From Aquisphaera insulae (GTDB taxonomy: Bacteria; Planctomycetota; Planctomycetia; Isosphaerales; Isosphaeraceae): a stretch of 64,000 nt of DNA. Where the stretch lies: the NCBI RefSeq assembly GCF_011064615.1, contig NZ_JAALJH010000016.1, positions 1-64,000 of the forward strand, in the 5' to 3' direction. The position numbers were made by a program, and so were the translations under genes. Positions 9,191 to 17,589 of this stretch are shown here, piece by piece (positions within the stretch are counted from its first letter, which is position 1; every line of letters starts with the position of its first letter). The notes under the pieces are model-generated. The model was not told the DNA's origin. It searched no databases and saw only the letters and a program-made list of their open reading frames with translations.

Positions 9191-10834
9191 TCATTTTCGT
9201 CGCAGGGCGATGCCCGGGATATCCACCTGTTCGAACGATCGGGACTGGACGCAAAATTCCTTGATGCGTGCGGGAGGCAAACCGAACTCGACGGAAAGCT
9301 GGTGGAAGTCTCTGACGCCCGAGCCGGATCGGGTCTTGCCTTCGACTTGCTGACCGTTGAGATCGATCGCGATCACCCGGACAGACTTGTCCTGGATGTT
9401 ATGGGTGACGGAAAGGACCGTCCCTTCCTGGGTCGCGATGGGGGCGCTGAAGATGTACGACACGCTGATTCCTCCAACGGCGCCCTGAGAAGGACCCCAC
9501 GTCTGGCAGGTATTCCATGGACCCGCGGCGACCCTGAAATGGGCCGTCCCATGCGTCGCCTCCAAGGGTGTGAGCGTCACCATTTCAAGGAGATTCGGGA
9601 GGATCGTCTTGCCCTGGCGTGCCCGCAGATGGATGGTGCTTCCCGCCGGCTCAATCTTCCAGTCGGACTCGGATCCTTCGGGGATATTGGTCACTCGCGC
9701 GAGGAAGGCCACGGGCCTGCCTGAGTCGCCGACGATCTGATGATCGGCCGGACTGCAAAGGGGAGGCTGGGGAGTACCGTCCGGGCGCCACCAGGTATTG
9801 GGTTTGGTGGGATAATCGGAGACGCCGAGGATCTCAATTCTGGCCCCGCAGGGGAGCGTCCTCGTCCAGAGTGGATCAACGGGAATCGCATCTGCGGTCT
9901 TCGTCGCATCCGGGATAGCCGCAGCCTGAGGCGATGCTGGCTCGCTGGGTTTTTCTTCGCGTGTGACCTGCGACACGGCGTGTGCCGAGAGGCCGATTGC
10001 CAGGAAGGCGCCGGCGGCGATGACCCGGATCTTCTCCCACATCATCATCTTCAAGACTCCTTCGGAAAGGCCGGTGATCGCCGCCGGCAACGCACCGGAG
10101 GCGGGATTCGTGCCCGTCCAGACCGTGGCCCGAATGAGCTTCGGCGGGACGTCCGCGCGGGCGCTGGCGGCAAGTGATGAAGCGACTCCGCTCGCGGCCG
10201 GCGCGAGGCCCCGCTTCACGAGGTTCCCTCGCAACTTCGCGCGGCCCCTGGCCAGCCGACTCTTGACGGTCGCAACGGGCCAGGCAAGCCGGCTCGCGGC
10301 CTGCTCGTAGGTCAGGCCCTGGAGCTGGAAGAGTTCCAGCGGGCAGCGGTATTTTGCGGGGAGACGATCGAGCTCATCGCTGACCACGGCGCGGAGCTCG
10401 ACGAGCTCCGCCGCCTCGGCCGGATCGTCGGATGACCCGGCCGCAGGTCGGTCGATGTCTGCTTCACGACGCACCCTCTCGGCTCGCGCCCGGCCCGCGA
10501 CGCGATGGGCAACCCCGTAAAGCCAGCGGCCGAGCGAGTCGTCCACACGGATGGATCCGGCCTTGCGGACGAGCACCAGGAACGTGGCCTGGAACGCGTC
10601 TTCAGCCTCGTGCACGTCGCCCAGGATTCGGCGACAGACCCCCCAGACCATGGGCCCGTGACGATCCACGAGGGCCGCGAACGCCGACTCCGCTGAGATC
10701 GCGGCCTCCGCCGCGTGCTGACGGCAGATCACGTAGGTCGCGAGCAATTCGCCATCGGTCCTCGCCGTCGCGGTCCCCGCCGCAAAGAGCGCCCGCAGTT
10801 GTCTCAGCGCCGAACCAGGCTGGCCGTTTCGCAT
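9191..10834 (-). CDS. ECF sigma factor fused to a membrane helix and an extracytoplasmic domain
   Basis: 547 residues from the ATG at 10834. The N-terminal part is a complete ECF sigma factor: region 2 (AFAALVDRHGPMVWGVCRRI, then DAFQATFLVLV) and region 4 (LPAKYRCPLELFQLQGLTYE followed by AASRLAWPVATVKSRLARG). After a linker rich in Ala and Ser there is one membrane helix (IRVIAAGAFLAIGLSAHAV), then about 250 residues of beta-rich sequence that should lie outside the cytoplasm. Sigma factors with such C-terminal extensions are known from planctomycetes (the ECF groups first noted in Gemmata). The fused domain may act as its own sensor and anchor in place of a separate anti-sigma factor. No partner anti-sigma gene is adjacent. 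Confidence 0.88.
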   Translation of the reverse strand: MRNGQPGSALRQLRALFAAGTATARTDGELLATYVICRQHAAEAAISAESAFAALVDRHGPMVWGVCRRILGDVHEAEDAFQATFLVLVRKAGSIRVDDSLGRWLYGVAHRVAGRARAERVRREADIDRPAAGSSDDPAEAAELVELRAVVSDELDRLPAKYRCPLELFQLQGLTYEQAASRLAWPVATVKSRLARGRAKLRGNLVKRGLAPAASGVASSLAASARADVPPKLIRATVWTGTNPASGALPAAITGLSEGVLKMMMWEKIRVIAAGAFLAIGLSAHAVSQVTREEKPSEPASPQAAAIPDATKTADAIPVDPLWTRTLPCGARIEILGVSDYPTKPNTWWRPDGTPQPPLCSPADHQIVGDSGRPVAFLARVTNIPEGSESDWKIEPAGSTIHLRARQGKTILPNLLEMVTLTPLEATHGTAHFRVAAGPWNTCQTWGPSQGAVGGISVSYIFSAPIATQEGTVLSVTHNIQDKSVRVIAIDLNGQQVEGKTRSGSGVRDFHQLSVEFGLPPARIKEFCVQSRSFEQVDIPGIALRRK

Positions 10835-10973
10835 GATCGTCGGTCCCCGCATTTGGCAGTCATCAGGACTACTATGCGAGGAACGGCCGGCGCGGGCCCG
10901 TTTTATTTCCTGAAGGGAGTGTCGAGCGGAGCCTGGACGCACCCGATCGCCAAGACGCGACGACTTCTTCTCG

Positions 10974-12047
10974 TCAAGCCTTGCTCGCCTCGGCCGTCAC
11001 TCTCCCCCCCGTACGATGGAACGCCGGATGCGCCGGCGCCGGCGTATCCACCTCAACCTCGCGGAGGAAGGCCGCGGCGTGTTCCGGGGGCACGGGGTTG
11101 ATGTAGAAGCCCGAGCCCCACTCGAAGCCGGCGATCCGCGTCAGGCGCGGGATCACCTCGATGTGCCAGTGGTAATGAGGCAGCTCGGGTTGGTCGAACG
11201 GGGCCGTGTGGATGATGTAATTGTAGGACGGATTGTCGAGCGCCAGCTCGAGCTTGTTGAGGACCTGGTGGAGCACGTGGCCGAGGTCGTCGACCCCCGG
11301 CTTGGGGATGTTCTCGAAGTGGCTGGCGTGGGACTTCGGGACGATCCAGGTCTCGAACGGGAACCGGCTGGCGTAGGGGCAGAACGCGGTGAAGTGCGGA
11401 GAGTCCAGCACGATCCGCTTCTCGACGGCGATCTCCTGCTGGTTCATGTCGCAGTAGATGCAGCGGCCGCGATAGTTGAAGAACTCGAGCGCGCCGGTCA
11501 TCTCTTCCCAGACCGAGATCGGCACGATCGGCGTGACGATTAGCTGGCTGTGGGTGTGCTCGAGGCTGGCGCCGCCGCCTTCGCGGACGTTCTTGAAGAG
11601 CATGCCGTAGACGAGTCGGTTGTCCTTCTTCAGGTCGACCAGGCGGTCGCGGTAGACCCAGAGGACCTCGCGGATGTTCTCCTCCGGCAACGTGGCCATG
11701 CTGACCTCGTGACGGGGGCTCTCGATGATGACCTCGTGGGCGCCGATGCCGGCCATCATGTCGTAGATGCCGTCCCCGCGCTTGTTCAGGTTCCCCTCGA
11801 TCTTGAGCGCCGGGAAGCGATTGGGGACGACCCGAATCCGCCAGCCCGTCCCGTTGGGTCGCGAGCCGTGGTCCCGGTAGGCGAGGATCTCCGGCGGGGT
11901 CCTGTCCTCGTGCCCCTCGCAGAAGGGGCAGATCGCGGGGTCGGTGCCGGGGGAGGCGGCGGAGCGGAAGTCGTCGGGCCGCTTGGCCCGCTCGTCCGCG
12001 ATGATGACCCACCGGCCGACGATCGGATCCTTCCTCAGCTCGGGCAT
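10974..12047 (-). CDS. galT: GalT-family nucleotidyltransferase (galactose-1-phosphate uridylyltransferase or ADP-glucose phosphorylase)
   Basis: 357 residues. Zinc-site cysteines are at C40/C43 ([10 protein letters not shown]) and C196/C199 (GRCIYCD), and the active-site motif is H164-T-H166 followed by SQ ([10 protein letters not shown]). Classic GalT has H-P-H at this place; plant ADP-glucose phosphorylase and related bacterial proteins have H-S-H or similar. GGGAGGG lies just before the ATG. It sits downstream of a GH57 gene and near glgA on the same strand, so a role in recycling nucleotide sugars for glycogen is as likely as the Leloir pathway. The gene symbol follows the family, not a proven substrate. 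Confidence 0.88.
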   Translation of the reverse strand: MPELRKDPIVGRWVIIADERAKRPDDFRSAASPGTDPAICPFCEGHEDRTPPEILAYRDHGSRPNGTGWRIRVVPNRFPALKIEGNLNKRGDGIYDMMAGIGAHEVIIESPRHEVSMATLPEENIREVLWVYRDRLVDLKKDNRLVYGMLFKNVREGGGASLEHTHSQLIVTPIVPISVWEEMTGALEFFNYRGRCIYCDMNQQEIAVEKRIVLDSPHFTAFCPYASRFPFETWIVPKSHASHFENIPKPGVDDLGHVLHQVLNKLELALDNPSYNYIIHTAPFDQPELPHYHWHIEVIPRLTRIAGFEWGSGFYINPVPPEHAAAFLREVEVDTPAPAHPAFHRTGGRVTAEASKA

Positions 12048-12097
12048 CGGTCCCTCCCTGGCCCTGCCGGGCCGCGGCGAATCCTACTCGCGATCGA

Positions 12098-14287
12098 TCA
12101 AACCTGCCAGAGGATCCGCTCGAAGTCCGGGCAGGGGGTTGTGATCTCGAAGATCCCCTCGCGCGGGGCCCGATCGAGGCTGGAATCCCCCCGCAAGAGC
12201 TCGACGTAGAACCGGACAGGGTCGCCGGGGCGTCGATCGAGGCGGCTGAACGGCACGGCCAGCTCGAGGATCTTGCCGGTGGCCACGCTCACGGTCGTCC
12301 CGTTGGCGATCGGCTTGCCCGCCTGGTTTACATAAGCTACCGGGCGAGACTCCGACGGCTGGAACACGATGATTTCCCGCTCGGCCGGGTCCACGAAGCC
12401 GATCCGCAGCCGGTCCACCTCCGCCAGCCGCTCCGCGGCCGGTGTGCCCTCGGTGTCGATCCGGACGAGGAAGCGCTCGGCGTCGAAGCCGAACCAGACG
12501 GCGTGCATCAGGCCCTTGGCGACGAGCGTCATGGTGCCGCGGTCGTTGCCGCAGAGATAGCGGACGCCGTCGATCCACTCGAAGTAGGTGGCCCGGCCGT
12601 CCACCTTCACGTTCAGGAAGCTCGTCGGCTGGTCGTTCATCGGCCGGTGGCCGCCGGACTCGGAGATCGGCGTGAACAGGGAGCCGGGCGGGTCGCAGCC
12701 CAGGAGCGCATAGACGTTCCGCAGGTGCTTGCGGAAGAGGTGGTCGAAGAGGCCGTCCTGGGGGCTCGAATGGTCGTCGCCGTACCACCAGAACCAGTCC
12801 GAGCCCTCGGCGATGTAGATCTCCTCCCAGGCCCTCGCCAGGGTCGCCGGCTCGTGACGTCCGCTCGCCTCCTCGGCCACGAGGAACTGGCGGGTGGCGT
12901 GGACGGCATCCCACCCCCGGTTGTCCTCGGGATGGCCGATCCAGATGGCGAAATTGTGGTTGATCCAGCTCCCCGCGAAGAGCCTTGGCACCGTGTCCTG
13001 GGGGGGATGTTCGCGGAGGAACTCGCCCGCCTTCACCGGCCGGATTCGAGAGTCCCTCGCCAGCCCCTGGTAGAGCGACCGGAGGAACGAAACGCCCCCG
13101 TCGGGGTAGTATTCCCAGCAGTTCTCGCCGTCGAGGATCACCGAGACCAGCGTCGCCGGGTTGTGGCGACAGGCATCGCCGATCGCGTGCAGCTTGCCGA
13201 TGAAGTCGCCGGCCGCCGTCGGCCCCGGGCTCCGCTGGTAATGGAAGCCGACCTGGTCGGACATCGAATGGTCGCGGAAGACGATCCCGACCTCGTGGTC
13301 CCCCTCGCGGACCTTCCACGCCCGATAGAGCAGCTCCGGATGCCGGACGTATCCCCGACTGTCCCGACCGACCATGCCGCCCGTCGAGCAGCCCAGGATC
13401 TCCTCGTCGGTCGCGATCCACTCGATCCCGTGACGCGCGAGCAGGGGGACGATCGCCTGGCAGACCGAGCCCTCGCTCGGCCACATGCCCCGCGGCGGCG
13501 AGCCGAATCTCTCAATATGGCTCTCCACGGCGCGCCGGACGTGAATCTCGGCGTCCTCGGGATATCCCTCGCGGTAGGCCGGCAATGCGACGTCGGGCAT
13601 CGCCTCCTTCGCCAGCTTCTTGTCCAGCAGGAGCGGCAGGATCGGGTGATAGTAGGGCGTGGTCGTCAGCTCGACCTGCCCGCGCTCGGCGAGCTTGCGG
13701 TGGAGCGGGATCACCTCGGCGAGGAGATCACGCTGGCGGTCGAGCAGCCATTGCTTCTCCTCCTCGCTGTAATTCCGGCCCTTGTCCCGGAACTCGGCGA
13801 GATCCGGGTTCTTCTCGAAGAGCAGGGGATGAAACCACGCCAGGTTCGACCAGACCTGGAGATCGCGCAGGTCTCTCGCGCGGAATCGACCTCGCGCCTG
13901 ATCTGCCGGCCCGGCCCACGAAGCGCGAAGCATGTAGAGCTCGTGATACCGCGCATGAGGTCGAATCATCGAGTCCGCGAAGGCCATGAAGAAGTTGTCC
14001 AGGAGGTAGCAGACCTCCTCATGGTCCAGCCCCTCCGCCGGCCGTCGCGAGATCGTCAGGTGCCTGTCCGTGGCTCCGTTCACATAGGACTCGAGTTGCG
14101 TCAGCAGGCTGGGGACAAGGTTGATCGTGCAATGGAACTCGGGGACCTCGTCCAGGTGCATCGCCATGCCGAGGTAGTCCTTCGTGGCGTGAAGCCGGAC
14201 CCAGGGCATCGGGTTTTCTCCCGCGACGTCGTCGGGATAGTAGGGCTGATGCTGATGCCACATCAGGTTCAGAAATACACCGGGCAT
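12098..14287 (-). CDS. GH57 alpha-amylase / amylopullulanase-type enzyme
   Basis: 729 residues from the ATG at 14287 (MPGVFLNLMWHQHQPYY). The first GH57 motif is WHQHQP at 10-15. A later GMWPSEGSV carries the predicted nucleophile Glu, and VILDGENCWEYYPDGG the predicted acid/base Asp, as in archaeal amylopullulanases. A beta-rich C-terminal part of about 180 residues follows. There is no signal peptide, so it probably trims or debranches intracellular glycogen. It differs clearly from the other GH57 enzyme at 1620-3830, which has the DUF1925/1926 layout. It lies between glgA and the GalT-family gene on the same strand. Confidence 0.92.
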   Translation of the reverse strand: MPGVFLNLMWHQHQPYYPDDVAGENPMPWVRLHATKDYLGMAMHLDEVPEFHCTINLVPSLLTQLESYVNGATDRHLTISRRPAEGLDHEEVCYLLDNFFMAFADSMIRPHARYHELYMLRASWAGPADQARGRFRARDLRDLQVWSNLAWFHPLLFEKNPDLAEFRDKGRNYSEEEKQWLLDRQRDLLAEVIPLHRKLAERGQVELTTTPYYHPILPLLLDKKLAKEAMPDVALPAYREGYPEDAEIHVRRAVESHIERFGSPPRGMWPSEGSVCQAIVPLLARHGIEWIATDEEILGCSTGGMVGRDSRGYVRHPELLYRAWKVREGDHEVGIVFRDHSMSDQVGFHYQRSPGPTAAGDFIGKLHAIGDACRHNPATLVSVILDGENCWEYYPDGGVSFLRSLYQGLARDSRIRPVKAGEFLREHPPQDTVPRLFAGSWINHNFAIWIGHPEDNRGWDAVHATRQFLVAEEASGRHEPATLARAWEEIYIAEGSDWFWWYGDDHSSPQDGLFDHLFRKHLRNVYALLGCDPPGSLFTPISESGGHRPMNDQPTSFLNVKVDGRATYFEWIDGVRYLCGNDRGTMTLVAKGLMHAVWFGFDAERFLVRIDTEGTPAAERLAEVDRLRIGFVDPAEREIIVFQPSESRPVAYVNQAGKPIANGTTVSVATGKILELAVPFSRLDRRPGDPVRFYVELLRGDSSLDRAPREGIFEITTPCPDFERILWQV

Positions 14288-14428
14288 GGGCTCACTCGAT
14301 CTCGAGCAGGAAACGAGCAGTCCTCCGGCGAGAGGCACCGGGACCACACGGATTATGCTCGGAATGCGGGAGCGGCAACTTAAGGCGAAGTGAGCGGTTG
14401 ACGGGGATGTGGGCGAGATGACGAAGAA

Positions 14429-15910
14429 TCAAGCCGCCGGGCGGCGGACGCGCCGGGCAATCTCCTCATAGAGCCGGACATAGTCGCGGGCGCTGTGTTC
14501 CCACGACCAATCCGCCTTCATCCCATTTCGAACGAGGGCTTCCCAGACGGAGCGGTTTTCCCAAGTTGCCAGCGCGGTCTCGATCGCATTCCAGAGCGAG
14601 CCGGCGGTGGGCTCGACGAACGAGAAGCCGGTGGCTGTACCGTTGCCGAGGGTCCACGGGTCGAGATTGACCACCGTGTCCGCGAGTCCTCCGGTGGCCC
14701 GGACCAGGGGGACCGTACCGTGCGTCAGGCTATAGAGCTGGTTCAGGCCGCACGGCTCGAAGAGGCTGGGCATCAGGAAGAGGTCCGCACCCGCCTCGAT
14801 CTGATGGGCCAGGTCGTCGGAAAACCCGAGGTACGCCCACACCTTGCCCTCGTGGCGGCTCGCAAGCTGGCCGAGGAGGTCGTGATACTTGGGATGACCG
14901 GTGCCGAGGACGACGAGCTGGACGTCGCGGTCGAGCAGCCGGTCGGCAACCTCCGCGAGGAGGTCCCATCCCTTCTGCGGGTCGAGGCGTCCGATCTGTG
15001 CCAGTAAGGGGACTTCGGGACGCCTCGGCAGCCCTGCGCGTTCCTGGAGCCAGGCCTTGCAGGCGGCCTTCCCCTCGCGGACGGTGGCGGCGTCGTAGTT
15101 GCGGGCGAGCATGGTCTCGCGGGCGGGGCTCCAGAGTTGTGGCTCGATCCCGTTGACGATCCCGTGGAGGTCCGCCGCACGGTCGCGGAGGAGTCCGTCG
15201 AGGCCACATCCGAGCGCGGGGGTCTGGATCTCTCGGGCGTAGGTCGGGCTTACGGTGGTGAGGATGTCCGAGAAGACCAATCCCGTCTTCATGAAGCTCA
15301 GCCGGCCGTAGAACTCCATCGCGCGATGGTTGAAGTACTTCCAGTCGAGGCCGGTGAGCGGCATGTCCCAGTGCCAGAAGAGGCCCAGGTAGGCGAGGTT
15401 GTGGATGGTCAGGAGACTTCCGGCGTCGGCCAGCTCCGGATATCTCCGATAGAGGGTCTTGAGATAGAGGGGGATCAGCCCGGTCTGCCAGTCGTTGCAA
15501 TGGACGATGTCCGGGCGGATTCCCAGGAGGCGGATCGACTCGAGCACGGCGCGATCGAAGAAGACGAACCTCTCGCAGTTGTCGTCGAAGTCCCTGCCGC
15601 CCACCTGATAGAGATCGTCGCGGTCGAAGTACTCCGGCCGGTCCACCAGGTAGACCGGGACTTCAGAGCCCGGCAGTCGGCTCTCGTGGAGGAACGCCCG
15701 GACGACCTGGGATCCGACGGGGACCTCGAGGGTCAGTCCCGTGCCCCGGATCTCCGGTCCGGCGTTCCAGACGCGGCGATAGCACGGGATGAAGAGGCGG
15801 ACGTCATGGCCGAGCAACCGGAGGGCGCGAGGCAGGGCGGCGGCGACGTCGGCGAGCCCCCCCGTCTTGGCGAACGGAACGGCTTCCGAGGCGACGCAGA
15901 CGATGTTCAT
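14429..15910 (-). CDS. glgA: glycogen synthase, ADP-glucose type (GT5)
   Basis: 493 residues from the ATG at 15910, typical for bacterial GlgA. The sugar-nucleotide binding motif KTGGLADV is at residues 15-22, the second half shows the GT-B fold with LLAQIGRLDPQKGWDL, and the C-terminal catalytic signature reads FEPCGLNQLYSLTHGTVPLV. The enzyme elongates alpha-1,4-glucan from ADP-glucose (or UDP-glucose) in the cytoplasm. The longer frame upstream (to 16255) is not family-like. Together with the downstream GH57 amylase and the GalT-family gene it forms a synthesis-and-breakdown block for glycogen. Confidence 0.96.
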   Translation of the reverse strand: MNIVCVASEAVPFAKTGGLADVAAALPRALRLLGHDVRLFIPCYRRVWNAGPEIRGTGLTLEVPVGSQVVRAFLHESRLPGSEVPVYLVDRPEYFDRDDLYQVGGRDFDDNCERFVFFDRAVLESIRLLGIRPDIVHCNDWQTGLIPLYLKTLYRRYPELADAGSLLTIHNLAYLGLFWHWDMPLTGLDWKYFNHRAMEFYGRLSFMKTGLVFSDILTTVSPTYAREIQTPALGCGLDGLLRDRAADLHGIVNGIEPQLWSPARETMLARNYDAATVREGKAACKAWLQERAGLPRRPEVPLLAQIGRLDPQKGWDLLAEVADRLLDRDVQLVVLGTGHPKYHDLLGQLASRHEGKVWAYLGFSDDLAHQIEAGADLFLMPSLFEPCGLNQLYSLTHGTVPLVRATGGLADTVVNLDPWTLGNGTATGFSFVEPTAGSLWNAIETALATWENRSVWEALVRNGMKADWSWEHSARDYVRLYEEIARRVRRPAA

Positions 15911-16022
15911 GGCGATTCGCCTCGCACGGAGAGGATGGTCGGCCAGTACGGTGCCAGACGACCGTAAAGGCCGGCCGGGCCGTTGGCAAGGGCCCGGTCC
16001 GGCCTCGGCTCGACGGTATCTC

Positions 16023-16967
16023 TCATCGGCTCCGGCCGGCGCGAGGTTGAGCGGGCTCCCGTTCGCGGCGAGGCGAGGTCGACGACCGGGCAGGGGGGCC
16101 GGCAGGGTCGGTCTGGGGCGCAGCGGCCGTTTCCCTGCCGGGCTTCGCGGGCCGTTCGGCCGGGGTTGTCTGGGCCGTCGCCTCCTTCCGGGGAGCCTCG
16201 GGGCCCGGCCTGGACGCGGGCCGCGAAGCCTGGAGCGCAATCCGAGCCTCGGCATAACCCCGCTGCACCTGGTCGGCGTCCCAATCGAGCATCCGGGTGG
16301 GGAGGTCCTCCCGCTTGCCCCAGTCGCTCACCAGACGGAGGAGGCCAAGGTCGTGCTTCTCGTCCTGCTGCTTGAGCCAGGCGAAGAGCGCCTTGCCGGT
16401 CTGAGGGGCCGTGGGCCCCTCCGCCGCCGGGCGGACGACCGGGCCGTTAGCCTCGGCCGCAGCGGCCGGCGAAGGGGGCGTCCTGGCTTCCTCTCCCGCG
16501 TGAGGGACGGAAGGCGATGCCGGGGCCGGGGCCGAAGGATGCGGAGCGTGGGGCCGATCCTTGGCCTGCGGGGCATTCGCGTGCAGCCAGTCGCGGACGA
16601 ACCGGGGGATGCCGTCGCGGTAGAGATAGCGGCCGATGCCGAATTTCACCGCGGCGCGTTTGAACGCATCGGAGAATCCGCTCTTGTCATCGTCGCCGTG
16701 GTCGGACATGCCGGCGTACCCCCCGGCGTCCGACTTGGTCAGCGTGGTGCCGTCCGGCAGGCGGATGGTCAGCCGGCAGATGACGGAGTTCTCCTGGGGG
16801 CTGTACTCGTCCCACCAGTTGGCGGGACCGACCACGTCGTCGAGTCGGTTCATGACCGCCCGCGCCGTGACGTATTGTAGCTTCTGGTTGCCCTGGGGGC
16901 GGACGCGGACGTCCTCGTGCTCGAAGGGAGCGGCGAGGGCGGCGAAGAGATCGAGATGCTGTTCCAT
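16023..16967 (-). CDS. Rad52/22-type single-strand annealing protein
   Basis: 314 residues from the ATG at 16967. The N-terminal 150 residues carry the Rad52/22 family pattern: conserved LQYVTARAVMNRLDDVVG, WWDEYSP and SDAFKRAAVKFGIGRYLY. This family anneals single-stranded DNA in recombination and is frequent in phages but also chromosomal. The rest is a Pro/Ala-rich linker, a small helical segment (FAWLKQQDEKHDLGLLRLVS) and a basic, Pro-rich tail that may bind DNA or a partner. The gene stands 112 bases from glgA with no phage genes nearby, so it appears to be a resident repair gene. A frame extension to 17102 is possible but lacks family residues. Confidence 0.85.
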   Translation of the reverse strand: MEQHLDLFAALAAPFEHEDVRVRPQGNQKLQYVTARAVMNRLDDVVGPANWWDEYSPQENSVICRLTIRLPDGTTLTKSDAGGYAGMSDHGDDDKSGFSDAFKRAAVKFGIGRYLYRDGIPRFVRDWLHANAPQAKDRPHAPHPSAPAPASPSVPHAGEEARTPPSPAAAAEANGPVVRPAAEGPTAPQTGKALFAWLKQQDEKHDLGLLRLVSDWGKREDLPTRMLDWDADQVQRGYAEARIALQASRPASRPGPEAPRKEATAQTTPAERPAKPGRETAAAPQTDPAGPPARSSTSPRREREPAQPRAGRSR

Positions 16968-17286
16968 GGTGGTTCGCAACGGACACAGGACCAGGCGTCG
17001 CCTGGGAGTCTCGCGGAGGATTCCATCTCCCGCGTTCATTCCGTTGAAAGTGTAGGATCCGTCCCGGTCGAGAGGACCTTGCCACCGCAGGTCCGGGTCC
17101 ATCGTCCCTCGAAATGAGATGAAACGGGGCTGGAGAGAAGCGGGACGGGTCAGCTTCGGTCGACTCGTCCCTACCGACGGACGACGATCGGGCCTCGAAG
17201 GCGAGGCCGGGAACGAAGCGTCCGTTCGAGACGGCGGGTATTCCCTCCGGTCGAACGGACGAATGAAGGTCCAGCGGCCTTGGAGG
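16968..17286. other. intergenic region with two hairpins, no gene
   Basis: About 320 bases between the 3' end of the small membrane gene (minus strand) and the start of the Rad52-type gene. No convincing coding sequence is present. It holds two inverted repeats described separately (17191-17208 and 17221-17259). Confidence 0.6.
17191..17259 (-). terminator. tandem hairpins downstream of the coiled-coil operon
   Basis: Two inverted repeats follow the stop at 17287 on the minus strand. The nearer one has 9-bp arms (TCCGTTCGA at 17221-17229 and TCGAACGGA at 17251-17259); the second is GGCCTCG/CGAGGCC (17191-17208) with a 4-base loop. There is no clear U-run, so they could be a weak terminator or RNA-stabilising structures. 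Confidence 0.4.
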
Positions 17287-17589
17287 TCAGCTCAATCCCG
17301 AACCGGCGGGGCCGGGGGGCGAGAGGCTGGCGAGGGCTGTCGCCGTGGCCGCGGCGGGCCGATCCAGGGAGGCGAACTTGCCGTTCACCTTGAAGTCATA
17401 CCTCCAGAGGATCAGCAGCATCAGCAGGCAGGCGATGAGGATGGCGGCCAGGGCCACTCCCAGCATCGCCACGAAGATGTCGCTCTTGGCGGCCGGGACA
17501 AGGACCCCCGGACGACGGCTCGCGGCGGCGGCACCGCCGCGACCGGCGGGCGCGGCCTTAGCTCCGCGGCTTGATCGTAGACGAGACAA
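17287..17589 (-). CDS. small single-pass membrane protein paired with coiled-coil protein
   Basis: 100 residues. The start is a TTG at 17589, supported by GGGAGGG five to six bases upstream; it overlaps the end of the coiled-coil gene by 32 bases, which implies translational coupling. A basic, Ala-rich N-terminus leads into SDIFVAMLGVALAAILIACL and one strong membrane helix (about residues 38-63) ending in WRYDFKV, then a short Ala/Pro-rich tail. I know of no function. The coupling suggests it works with the membrane-anchored coiled-coil protein encoded just upstream. Confidence 0.7.
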   Translation of the reverse strand: MSRLRSSRGAKAAPAGRGGAAAASRRPGVLVPAAKSDIFVAMLGVALAAILIACLLMLLILWRYDFKVNGKFASLDRPAAATATALASLSPPGPAGSGLS

